DNA from: Conoideocrella luteorostrata
Taxonomy: Eukaryota; Ascomycota; Sordariomycetes; Hypocreales; Clavicipitaceae
Assembly (NCBI GenBank): GCA_032433595.1
Contig: JASWJB010000294.1
Span: forward strand, 1-56,265
Reading direction: 5' to 3'
Length of the DNA: 56,265 bases
In this document: one piece after another, positions 43,784 to 54,146 of the stretch
Layout of the letters: each line of letters begins with the position of its first letter
Position numbering within the stretch: the first letter of the stretch is position 1
Position numbers and translations under genes: made by a program
Notes under the pieces: model-generated
What the model saw: the letters and a program-made list of their open reading frames with translations, nothing else
What the model was told of the DNA's origin: nothing
Database searches by the model: none

Positions 43784-44974
43784 CACTGGAGCGGGCCAGC
43801 AGGTTTGCGTGTGCCACGCCGTCCATTCTCCTTCACTGTTCACTATCATTACTGGTCACCCTCATCAGCTAATCATGTACCCCATAATATAAATATAAAT
43901 ACTCCGTAGCATTGTTTTATTTATCAGTACGCTTGCGTCTCCACAGCATGAAAAAATACACTTATTTAATACTTCCCCGCGCATTTTGAGGCTTTCCGGA
44001 CATTGCAGCATTCTACCAACCCCAACTGAGAAAAGCAACCGTATAAGGATGCTTTGGCCAAAGTGCGAGCCAACAACCCAGCACTACTACCTATGCGTAG
44101 AGTTTAAGTGGGAAGATGCACAGAACCACAGAACACATCAGTATACAGTCCGTACATCCGTACATCCGTGCAAGCAGGCGCAACAAATATGTACGTTTTC
44201 ATATATACTAGGTAAGCAGTTTAACGCTAGCAGCCATCAGCTTAAACTCTCAATACTCTGTATGTACTAGTAGCGCATGAAGTCAAGGGGTACTACTGGG
44301 TGACCAAGTAAACAAGGATTGAGCTGTCGACCTCACGTATGGGTGCCAGTCCTTCCTGAGCAGGGTGTTACACTTACTTTACCCTCGGGCTGTCAGTAAA
44401 CGCTATTTGCTCAGAATTTCGGCGCCGCGCTGCGCTTTTTATTTCCCATCGGCTAGCACATATGTGGAAGTTACCTTTGAGGATCCTGCAGAGCAAAACG
44501 CGGACTCGGATGTCACAATGGATACACAACATCGATCTGGTCGATATCAGTAAGGATCAACTCGGCGCTGCTTCAAAGGGATGTATGTACTGGAGAGCCC
44601 AAACTTGGTATACCGTCGTGGCTCCATTGTAGTTAGTGGTAATTGGGATCCTGGGGTGGAATGGTGCTCTGTGAAAGATCCAGAAGTGAAGCCTTGCTGG
44701 GAATAACTACGCAGCTCAAGTCCAGAACATCCCCACAAGCAACAAGTCTAAGTAAGGCCCATGAGTCACTGGTAAACGGAGTATATATCATAAGCTTTCG
44801 TAAGGCGGTTGTGTACAGACTCAAAGTATACCTAATAAAATGAGTTTGTGCAATGCCAAATAGTATTACGCCTCATCTAGAGACGGTTACACACAACTGC
44901 GCGGATGACCGGGCACTGATGGATGCGCAGACAAAACACGATCCAGACGCTCGAAGCATATGGAGCCATCTATC
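43784..44974. other. Intergenic region
   Basis: Stretch of 1.2 kb between converging genes. It contains a short direct repeat (CCGTACAT twice near 44151-44166), ACGGAGTA copies at 43900-43907 and 44776-44783, and a possible relic reading frame described separately. Confidence 0.55.
44461..44705 (+). pseudogene. Possible relic reading frame interrupted by one stop
   Basis: One frame runs YVEVTFEDPAEQNADSDVTM...RYQ, meets a TAA at 44551-44553 and continues in the same frame as CFKGMYVLESPNLVYRRG...KPCWE to a second stop. Both halves look coding in composition. No start, splice pair or family was recognised, so this may be chance. Confidence 0.2.
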
Positions 44975-46990
44975 CTATCTCTCTTTATGTCCCTCGACCT
45001 TGACCACTGGTCCGTCATACACATGCCTCGCTTGCACAAAGTACAATACGCACGACAAACCCATCAGCCCAACAAATAGGACGCAGGCCCAGTTGAAGTT
45101 TTCAACAGTGATATCATGACTATTGGGCCAAAAACTCCAGAAAAAGGACCAGCACGAATACATCAGCGCCAAAATGTTGACGGCCAGGCCGTATCTCCCC
45201 AGACTCCAACGACAGCGTGGCAGCGGCTCCCCACGGATGCGCTTCAAGGTGACGCACCCAACGGACACGACGTAGGTAGCCATCAAGGCGACAGTCGAGA
45301 GCGAGAGCATGGCATTGAAAGCGACGGTTGATCCGATATTGATGAGAGCAAAGGCCATGGAGTACGCACAGGTGAAGAAGACGGAGTTGACGGGTACGTG
45401 CCACGACGGGTGAACCTGCTTTCGTTAGAACATGTGCTCAAGGACGGTTGGAGCCAAACTTCAACTTACAGCCCCGAGCCAGCTAGAAAAGGGAAGGCCG
45501 CGATCTCGAGCAAAAGCAAACGTCTGTCGTGATGTCGACGCCAGCGAGCTGATGGTGATCATGGTAAGTAGAACCAGCACCACAACGGTAAGACCATTGG
45601 TTGCACCGATGGAGCCCGTCACAGTCTGAAAGACATATATGAAAGGAAAGCCTGTTTTGGACCCAAGAGCCTCTTTGACGTCACCGATACAGAACAGAAA
45701 TGTGAGAAGCAGGCCAAATGTAAAAGGCACGTTCAAGAGGAAAGACCAAACCATGCTCCTCGGTACGACAATGCCAGCGTCTTTAATCTCTTCGGCCATG
45801 TGCGCGACAGAATCGGACCCTGCACTGAAAGATTAGTCGACAGCATGTGAGAGGTTCTTCATTTCAAGGCTTGTAGGTTACGTACCAAGAACCACAAACA
45901 TAGACGACACTTGACCAACCATGACAGTCATGGCAATTGACGGCCATCCCGCCCCGTTGTCCGTGAAATGCGCAAACACCTCGCTCGCGGACTGTTTGGG
46001 GGCCAGCACAAGTAGAGTGACGATTACGGGGAAGAAGGAAAATATGTAGAGAGTGACAAACGTCCCCTCAGCAAGGGGCAGATGTTTTGCGGCAAACACG
46101 TTGAACAAGGACACGCCGATAACCGACACAAATACAAGCAGTGTGCCCTGCCATCTAGTGGGAGAGTAGGTGTCGTCGTTGAGCGTAATCATGCCTTGAA
46201 TAATGGATCCAATGAGGAATGCGTCCAGCGCGACGATGCTCTGCCATGACACGGTCGACAGCCAGCCTGATTGGGTCAGATTCCGGAAGACCCGAAGCGT
46301 TTGATTGCGAGCAGGAAACGTACCAGACAAATAACTCAGAATCTTTTGGTACTTTGGCGGTGCAAATTCTGATACCCAATGATATTGGCCTCCGGCAGTC
46401 GGCGCCATGGAAGCCATCTCGGCAAGAGAAAGCACAATGAAGAACTGGCCGAAATGCGACCATACCAGGCTCCAGAAGAGTCCGGACATGCCTCCTGCGG
46501 TGAGCCCTTGGGTGTTGGACCTAGTTTTCCAATGTTAGCGGCAACCCTGTGTCAGATGCTGTTGAGAATCCAGAGCGTGGCAACGTACGTTAACAAGATG
46601 ATCCACGTTCCTGTAACGCAAATAGTGAAGCCAATGGTAGACATCATCCGGAAATTTCTCTAGCAGAGGAACATTAGTAGCTATTCGCCAATCTCACACG
46701 TAGTGCACAAAATGCCGTCCCGTCGTAAGAAAGAAGGATTGAAAGAAGGATTGAAAGAAGGAACGAAAAAAAGTACCAACCCGGAACTGCTGCTTCTTGC
46801 CCATGCGCTGCATATCTCTCCTGTCGTTGGCCGTAAAGCCGGTCTGCAAATCGGCATCCAACCCAGTGCCATCATCTCCTTGCCAGCCATCATCTGCTTG
46901 TCCCATCTCATCCGCCCTGCAGTGCACCTGCTTGTCTGCAGCGACCGAATCGCTCGTCTCATTGCCGTGGTATTTGCGAGTGTTCTCCAT
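44975..46990 (-). CDS. Amino-acid/choline (GABA-permease-like) transporter of the APC superfamily, 549 aa
   Basis: Exons 46781-46990, 46589-46659, 46324-46520, 45886-46266, 45470-45819 and 44975-45415. Splicing gives a continuous twelve-helix-type permease: GFTICVTGTWIILLTSNTQGL, then GGMSGLFWSLVW, the family signature EMASMAPTAGGQYHWVSEFAP, SGWLSTVSWQ, VLGSDSVAHMAEEIKDAG and the late TM block HPSWHVPVNSVFF (longer blocks shortened). The hydrophilic N-terminus (70 residues) holds KKQQFRRNFRMM before TM1. This is the fungal ACT/GABA permease group (yeast Uga4, Hnm1 relatives), which import GABA, choline or other small amino compounds across the plasma membrane. The substrate is not predictable here. 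Intron 1 contains a 12-bp minisatellite. Confidence 0.92.
46733..46768. repeat. 12-bp minisatellite in intron 1 of the permease gene
   Basis: Three tandem units: GAAGGATTGAAA twice and a diverged GAAGGAACGAAA. On the coding strand this is a C/T-rich tract close to the donor site, so copy-number change could alter intron length without touching the protein. Confidence 0.8.
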
Positions 46991-47915
46991 GTCGACAGCC
47001 CAGCGCAGGTACAGACAATCAGGTCGGTAACAGCCGCGGCGCGAGGGAGAGGAAACGAGGAAAAGACAAGGCTCTGGAAACGCTTCTTATTATTTCGACA
47101 TTATCCATCTTGCCAGCAATGGACGGGGGGGTCGGCAAAGGAGAGGGGCGGTTCTCCCGCCGAGGGCAATTGTATGGTTACATCATGCGTGTTACGATGC
47201 TAGTGCCACTTCTTGCCCGCGCAATCCAAAAAAGAAGCTTCTTCAAACGCGGCGCGTAGACAAGGGGTCGTGCACTGGTTCGATATGCATGAGGGCCCAG
47301 CTGGACTGCGACGATGACCCTGGTCAGAAATGGGAAAGTGGGCAGTACCATGAATCTCACCATGTTGGTCCAACGTATTGTACAATAACGTACGGAGTAA
47401 ACATTGGGTTTTCCCACGATTATAACAAAGAGAATATAGTACAATTCTATTGGCCCTGTATCATGGCGCTCCATACGTGGATGCCCTCAATTGCTATTAC
47501 TTCATACATACAATATTGTGCCCTGCGTCTGTGTCCCCGCCGCCAACTCGTCCCACGAGCTCTTTTGAAGGGCATCAAGCCCGCGACTCCACCATCAGCC
47601 GAGCCGACAGGAGATTGTACATGGACAAGGGTCTGAGGCTAGTAATGTTTTCTTGTATAAGTGACGGAGGCTACTCAGTACGAGTTGTACACTATTGTAC
47701 GGAGCACATCCCGGCCCGTCCCTTCTTAAAAGCTCGCGTTATTCCTCAACTATAGGTTTTGTCAGCAATATTGTAACTGGGGGATTTACCTTTTTTTTTT
47801 GCCTTCTTGTCGGAGAATTCCATGTTTCCTCTTCGCAAAACATAAAGATGTCTCTGATGCCTCGCCCGTCGGAATTGCCGTTCATGAATCACACCATCGC
47901 CAAAACCGCATTGCC
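46991..47915. other. Intergenic region of the permease/rhodopsin divergent pair
   Basis: Stretch of 925 bp holding both promoters. One exact motif copy lies at 47392-47399 and a near copy (TACGGAGCA) at 47698-47706. No supported gene. Confidence 0.55.
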
Positions 47916-49355
47916 ATGTCCTCGCCGCAGACAGAGAGCCACCCGACAGCAGTCACATTCTACGACCACGGAGCTCTCATTACTATTACGGCCGTTGTTG
48001 GCGCGACATGGACCGTCTTGGTGTGCATCATTCGACTGTACATCAGGCTAAGACTGAACGGTCCATTCGGGCTGGATGACGTTGCAGCGCTGTTTGCGAC
48101 GGTAAGTGTTTGCATTTTTATGCAAGATGCAAGAAGACGTTCAATGTCACTCTACCACGTGGTCTGACTGCAAGATTCTGTATTCAGGCCGTCGGAATTG
48201 CTCAAACAGCTGTGACGCTGGCAGGCGTACAAGATGGGCTGGGCAAACAGCAGGATCTGCTTTCTTCCAACCAAGTCCACTCTGCGATGAAGGTGATTTT
48301 TTTTTTTCATCAATCTGCTCATATATGCACCAGCTTGGCGTTTCCAGAACGTTCTGACGCTAACGACTAGACGCACTGCATGACTGCAGAAAAATTATGT
48401 AGCCAACCTGCTCTACATCATCGCTATTTGTGGCTCCAAATGTTCCATGTTCCTCCTCATGGCGCGGCTGACTCGATATACGAAGCATGTCGTGGCCAGC
48501 TACGGCATGGCCATATTCACTTTGATGTGGGCAATAACGTCGTTGTTCGTCATCGGCTTTCAAAGGACCTCGCCGCAGCCTTGGAACATAAGAGATCATG
48601 GGCGTTGCCCTACGCTTGTACGTGCCACTCAAGGCTGACACTGCTTGCTGACCCAACGCTGACGCTTGAGAAATGAGAAACAGTTCAGGCGATGGGTGGC
48701 TGTTGAAATTCTCAGTATATTCATCGAATTCTCCATCTCTGCCATGGCCATCATTGTGGTGTGGAGTCTAGGCATGGCCCTTAAGACAAAAGTCATGGTC
48801 GTGTCTGCATTTTCCGCACAGCTCCTCGTCATTGTCCCCATCATCTTTCGTCTCATCTTTGTCCGCCGCCTGGTGCTCATGAAGGAGGCCACCTTCGCGC
48901 CGACGGAAACCATTGTGGCAACTCAGGTTGTGCTTCATTTCTCCATCATGGCTGCCACCTTCCCTTGCTTCCGTCAGTTTCTCCAGGTATTCGATAGCGG
49001 ACTGGGGGCGACAACCAAGATCAGATCGGAGACCGACAGCGGCAGCACTACGCTCGACTCGCACGCCCTTCAGAGCTTTCCTTCTGCTCGTGCTCGAGGC
49101 GACCGGAGGAGGGGGGAGGAGGTAAAGCTGCGGCCGGACTCTACCGCAGAGATTGTAACAGAAGTGGCCAGCTTCTCAAGGGAGGATGATGTTGGCCACG
49201 AGGAAGCGAGCAGGAGTTTCGATACGTTGGGGAGTGAAAGGGCTATATTGAGGACCCGGGAATGGCGAATACGCTTCGACGCTTATGAACAAGGAAAATT
49301 AGGGGAGGGCAGAGATAAGTTGACAGAACGAGGTTATAATGCAACGCGTGAGTGA
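47916..49355 (+). CDS. PTH11-like rhodopsin-domain seven-TM membrane protein, 396 aa
   Basis: Exons 47916-48101, 48188-48292, 48390-48617 and 48684-49355. Seven hydrophobic segments follow the fungal rhodopsin-domain pattern: ALITITAVVGATWTVLVCII, DDVAALFATAVGIAQTAV, NLLYIIAICGSKCSMFLLM with RLTRYT after it, YGMAIFTLMWAITSLFVIG, VAVEILSIFIEFSISAMAII, VVSAFSAQLLVIVPIIFRLI and VATQVVLHFSIMAATFPCFR. The GPFGLDDVAAL loop after TM1 and QVFDSGLG after TM7 are characteristic. The hydrophilic tail (about 130 residues) is charged. Relatives are called PTH11-like receptors, after the surface-sensing protein of Magnaporthe, but ligands are mostly unknown. Intron 2 has a ten-T run right after its GTGATT donor. 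It is divergent from the permease. Confidence 0.9.
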
Positions 49356-49888
49356 TATAATTTTGTCATGTTCCGTCTTCAACGAGCGGGTTAATAAGCG
49401 ATTTACGGTTACGAACATCAATCTATACACATGACTTCCTGGCAAGGGAACTCCGAGGACATACCCACTTAGAGCGAACTGCGACTGCATGTCCTCCGCA
49501 TCCTTTCCGTAGAGCGTCCAGTCAATTTGACGCATTGCCTATTGGCGACGGCCTCCTTGTACAGAAAAGATGCATCAACTTTACGTGATGGCCGGTGATT
49601 ATTGCAATTGGATTTGAATGGCGCGGCAATTCCACGCCCAACATCCCAACATGGCGGGTACTACAACCGTGACAATCGGGATCAACACCCCGCCTGCTCT
49701 TCATGTAGGAGGTCGATTCCTGACCGGCGAGATTGAAACTCCAAGTGAGTAGCATCAAATACTCCGTTTTCATATCCACGATTTCAGCAATTGGTCCCAC
49801 CGAACTAGCAATACTGCGCGTCATTGTAATTATACAAAGTCTTGCATCAGTGCTCAGCGCTCAGTACTATCTACGCTGCACCTTTAGC
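49356..49888. other. Intergenic region, with possible 5' exon of the peptidase gene
   Basis: Stretch of 533 bp between two same-strand genes. At 49651-49744 an ATG in good context (AACATGG) opens a 31-codon coding-like stretch ending in a GTGAGT donor; splicing to 49788 would join it in frame to the peptidase. The intron would be only 43 nt without a clear branch point. Confidence 0.35.
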
Positions 49889-51562
49889 ATGGATGAAAAA
49901 GGCAGCTCATTCAATAGTTCCTCGAACAGCGCGGGCATCCACGTCATCCTGCCTCAGAACCCCCCCAAGTCTCGACTCCGTAAATGGCACATCTTCATTT
50001 TTACCGCACTCGTACTTCTCTGGTTTCACGAGCCATGGACACACTGGCCAAGTCGCCATAAACACCGCGGCTATGTTCATAATCATGAACATGTCCGCAA
50101 GTACCCCGGGGAACACATCGCCTGGGAACACTGCGACACAAACGACGGCCTCGAGTTCGAATGCAGCTCACTTCAGGTCCCAATGGACCATTTTGGCAGC
50201 ACATCTCCGGGCAAGACATTCACGCTCCCACTCATCCGCATTCGGGGCGCCAACGCCACGCAAAACATCCTCGTGAACCCTGGTGGCCCCGGCGGCAGTG
50301 GCCTCAATTTCCTCAATCGCGCGGGAAAGAAGCTCAAGGACACCATCGGCGAGCACTATCACATCCTAAGCTTTGATCCGCGTGGAGTAAATGGTTCGCA
50401 ACCAGCGGCCCTCTGCTATCCGGATGACGAAACAAGACGCAAACGCTCCCCAGTGTGTGCGGACGACCCCTTGAAAAATAGCATAGAGGCATTCTCCTGG
50501 GCCCAGAATCTTGTGCAGGCCTGCAAAGAGACTATTGGAGAGCATGGATTGTATACAAACACGCCGCAGACGGCCGCAGACATGAACAGCATTTTGGACG
50601 CCGTTGGCCAGGAAGCCATGTATTACTGGGGGTTCAGTTACGGCAGCGTTCTTGGACAGACCTACGCGACCATGTTTCCCCAACGCTCAGAGCGCGTGAT
50701 TGTCGATGGCGTGGTCGACATATTCGACTGGTACGATGAGTTAATCTCCATTGCTGCCTTTTCGGATTCAGAAAACGCGCTTTCCGGGTACTTTGACGAG
50801 TGTGTCAAGGCGGGTGATGGGTGTGCACTGTCCACCCTCGCAGACACTCGGGAAAAGCTGCAGAAAATCGTCATGGACTTTGTGGAAAGCCTCCGTGAAG
50901 ATCCCGCACAGGTATACATCAGCAACCGCGTCTACGGCACACTCGACTACAAAACCGTGCTGAACGCAATATTCCGAGTCCTCCACAAGCCTGGCCCTCA
51001 ATGGACCATCCTCGCCGAGAATCTGGCTCATCTCATTCGAGGAAATGCCACGGCTGCCTTTCTGGCATACAAAGAACAGGACTGGTTCGCTGCAGAGATG
51101 GGGGACCACACAATGACAATCGAGTTCAACGATGCGAAGAGCGGCAAAGAGCACTGGCCACAAAGGAGACAGGATCTCGTGCATTTACTCATTCCTTACC
51201 GGAACGAGTCGCAGTTTATTAGAACATTGTACCTTGAAGGCCTTTACGCTCGGGCGGCATGGCAGGTGCGCAAGACGCATGCCTTTAAGACACAGAAAAA
51301 AGTGCAAACGAAGCATCCGCTGTTGGTGCTTTCGACGACATATGATCCAATTACGCCGTTGAGGTCGGCCAAAGTAGCGAGGAGAACATTTGAAGGATCA
51401 AAGCTTGTGGAGGTCAAGGGGTATGGGCATTGCTCGGCTGCAGTCGAGTCGAATTGTGTGAAGGAGAGGGTCAGGGCATACTTTGTAGACGGAGTTCTGC
51501 CTAAAGAGGATGTCCAGTGTGATGTTGATGCCGAGTTCAAGTATTTTCAGGGTCTAGAGTAG
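49889..51562 (+). CDS. Membrane-anchored alpha/beta-hydrolase serine peptidase, TAP-like, 557 aa
   Basis: Single exon from the ATG at 49889. Type II membrane anchor near residues 34-46 (IFIFTALVLLWF) after a basic stretch, so the catalytic part faces outside or a lumen. The oxyanion-side motif NPGGPGGSG (130-138) and nucleophile S250 in GFSYGS place it with Streptomyces tripeptidyl aminopeptidase-like hydrolases. D486 (TYDPITP) and H514 (GYGHCS) complete the triad in the TAP C-terminal domain. Family members release short peptides or amino acids from N-termini; specificity is unknown. A possible upstream exon at 49651-49744 would add a different N-terminus and a second hydrophobic stretch (LAILRVIVIIQSLASVL), but rests on a doubtful 43-nt intron. 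Confidence 0.92.
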   Translation: MDEKGSSFNSSSNSAGIHVILPQNPPKSRLRKWHIFIFTALVLLWFHEPWTHWPSRHKHRGYVHNHEHVRKYPGEHIAWEHCDTNDGLEFECSSLQVPMDHFGSTSPGKTFTLPLIRIRGANATQNILVNPGGPGGSGLNFLNRAGKKLKDTIGEHYHILSFDPRGVNGSQPAALCYPDDETRRKRSPVCADDPLKNSIEAFSWAQNLVQACKETIGEHGLYTNTPQTAADMNSILDAVGQEAMYYWGFSYGSVLGQTYATMFPQRSERVIVDGVVDIFDWYDELISIAAFSDSENALSGYFDECVKAGDGCALSTLADTREKLQKIVMDFVESLREDPAQVYISNRVYGTLDYKTVLNAIFRVLHKPGPQWTILAENLAHLIRGNATAAFLAYKEQDWFAAEMGDHTMTIEFNDAKSGKEHWPQRRQDLVHLLIPYRNESQFIRTLYLEGLYARAAWQVRKTHAFKTQKKVQTKHPLLVLSTTYDPITPLRSAKVARRTFEGSKLVEVKGYGHCSAAVESNCVKERVRAYFVDGVLPKEDVQCDVDAEFKYFQGLE

Positions 51563-52036
51563 TTGAAGAGTCCAGAAAAGGCTTTGCGTTTGTTTTCGTC
51601 AAAGTATTTCAATATATATTTTTTTCATACACTGTTTGAAAGATGGGATTAAAGGGGCAAGAACCAAATCGCGTACATTGAAACTGTTTTGTGTGTCAAT
51701 TTTCCTGAATAAAAACCCAATCACTAGCGAGATCATGACAATGAAAGAAATCATGCCGGGTCATACACATGTCTTATACCGAAAACATCCGTCCGATGTT
51801 GTTTCGGTTCTCAAGTCGGATCAACTGTTCAATCTGTTCACCTGTGAATTCCAGAATCCATAGATTACTCGCCCCTACCGGCTTAGTGGGAGTGGATGCC
51901 CCCAACTTTCATCACTCAAGTAGATTGTTAAGTCAGTGTGCTTTTCTGAAACTTCCCCTCGATTGGAAAACCCTTGTTACTTAATAGCCATGCCGTGAAT
52001 GATGGACAGAGCCAAGCAAAATTGAAACATTATGTT
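51563..52036. other. Convergent 3' intergenic region
   Basis: Stretch of 474 bp between the peptidase gene and the unknown minus-strand gene. AT-rich, with chance ORFs only. Confidence 0.6.
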
Positions 52037-53117
52037 CTAGAAGTCCATTGGACGCTGCCTTTGAAACTTTGGTTGACCATGGGTAGCGAGCCACGACTTA
52101 AATCGACACCACATATTCATAAGCCAACCGCCGAACGTGAAAATTGTACCTTGAATCCAGTCAAAGATATCATGCCACGGAACGACGTATACCGTGACGG
52201 CCGTAGCAGCTCCCAAGAGCACAGCAGGTCCTGCAGCAGTGACAATGGCACTTGCGCTCGCTGTACCGCCCCCTATCCCAAGAATGAAAGCAGGGGTTTG
52301 GAAATTGAAGTATATACCAGCAGCCGATGCCTTCATTGCAGCTGTCAACTTAGTTCCAGTGACGAGAATCCCCAGGATTGCAGCCACTGGGCCTTTCCAC
52401 TGGTTCCACCACTCACCTCGGACGCCCCTGGATTGTATCTGGTCCAGATAGTCGGCCACGCTGCGGCCCTTGTCATCAGAGAAGGACGAATTCGAAGAAA
52501 AGGACGACGGGAAGCCTGACTCAAGCTGGACATGTACTCCTTTCCCGAGGTATATTTTCTTTCTGTCCAGGCCCCTCCGTGTCACCCAGTCATCCAGTCG
52601 AACATCACTAAACTTGGAGCTGCCACGAACAAAAAGGTCGCCTGAGGCGACGTCATCATTACCGCACCGCAATACTTTGATGGTTCTGATGGGGGAATGA
52701 ACCCTGAAGTATATCATGTCAACCTCAGCACTGGCAATTATGGCCAGTTTCTCACACTTTGCCTTACGACTGTGCTCTCTGCTGATAGTATGTTGAAGTT
52801 TTTTGGGAGTAGATACAAGAACTTTGGAGCTGCCTAATTGAATAGAGAGAGGTCAATAAGCTGCACAGGCATGGATGGTTAAGCGTAAAAGAGGGTCGCA
52901 ACTTGCCTTTCCAGAATTGCCACGCGCGTTTCTTAACTTTTCGCACTACTTCGTCCACACAGCAGTCAGGAACAACGGCGATGATTGTAAGCCTGCTGTC
53001 ATGTCTTTCCTTGCGGATGACATGATTCAATTTATCAATGGACTCGTCAAAGTCATCGCCATACCCTGACACAAGAGTACATGCATAGCTATCGTATGTG
53101 TAGTCGGAACGTGGCAT
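52037..53117 (-). CDS. Unknown protein with long Gly/Ala-rich hydrophobic C-terminal region, 335 aa
   Basis: Exons 52907-53117 and 52037-52833. The 73-nt intron has a GC donor (AAAG|GCAAGT) and a CAATTAG acceptor; joining gives WQFWKGSSKVLVSTPKK and a frame continuing to the stop. The first 70-100 residues look like a small alpha/beta domain (ACTLVSGYGDDFDESIDKL, then RLTIIAVVPDCC). The middle is polar. Residues about 219-315 are hydrophobic and rich in Gly, Ala and Thr (GPVAAILGILVTGTKLTAAM; ILGIGGGTASASAIVTAAGP; AVLLGAATAVTVYVVPW), ending in WIQGTIFTFGGWLMNMWCRF. Such a region suits membrane insertion. No family was recognised. It lies head to head with the Clr5-domain gene, 1.0 kb apart. 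The start at 53117 is the first ATG in frame. Confidence 0.72.
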
Positions 53118-54146
53118 TCCGTCAGAGGATTGACAAATGGTGACCAGTACACAATGTTTCCGGGTATCAGTTCTTTTGGACGCAATTTGAAGCCCTTGGG
53201 AGAATTGCGTGGGTATGTGGGAATGGTAGATGAAAAATCGAGATACTATGGTACTCTTGTAGTGATGTTGAGGGGTGAAGCTGATTGAGAGCTGCTTGAG
53301 GGGCAAGAAAACTAGGAAAGAGGTGGGATGTAGGGAGCTTCAAATACTTTTTCTGCCATCACCTTCCACATTTAGTCGGTTACAACAGCATTGCTTGATT
53401 TATTGATCGATCCATGGGCTCTCGTCATCATAATACTTCCCCGCTAATAACGCAGTTCTGGGCCCGGGTCCTTTCAGCCACGGAAATGTGCATCGCCTTA
53501 CACAAAACTCAGAGCGAATGTCTGAGATACGGGAACAAGAAGTACAGATGAGCCTACATCAAAACGGCGTCATAGACGGTCCAATCAGGGTTTGCATTGG
53601 GCAGCGATTTGGGTCTTATTCGACAGAGACGAGTGGAGAAATCTGCATGACCATTTAGCATCGTAGACATCTCACTGGATACGGCTTCGATCGACCAGTC
53701 AGATATGCCAGATTCTGAGCGCCAAGTTCAGCCGCAAGAACAAGAGGGTGCGTGTCAGCTTAGCTTCTTGACCCCTCCCGTGATATTGAGCGAGGTATAC
53801 CGACGTCTTTGGACTCCTGGTAAACTCACCAACCAGACGAATGAACCTTGGCGACCTAGGTACTTCCAACTCGCGATACTCTCTTGTACAGTTCAGCGTT
53901 GTATCTAGGAGGCTTGAGGACACGCGAGTGGTCAATAAATGGCCCACTCCAACAGTTGAACAACTCATCTCGCATGACAATAGTTGGCCACGACGAATTT
54001 GTTCCAAAATTCGGCTATTGGGTGTCTCGTGATCATTATGATCAATATCGGCCAATGCGCTTAGCTGCAATAAATACTCAAGACTGACTCTCCTCAATGG
54101 CAACATTCTTGTCTCCAATCTTTATTCTACAAACCAAATTCTGACG
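53118..54146. other. Intergenic region of the unknown/Clr5 divergent pair
   Basis: Stretch of 1.03 kb with presumed promoters of both genes. A 139-codon minus ORF (53699-54118) and a 67-codon plus ORF (53705-53908) overlap each other and show no motif. No supported gene. Confidence 0.55.

Noticed and set aside
53699..54118. 139-codon minus-strand ORF before the Clr5 gene
   Set aside because: Overlapping ORFs on both strands without motifs; expected promoter region.
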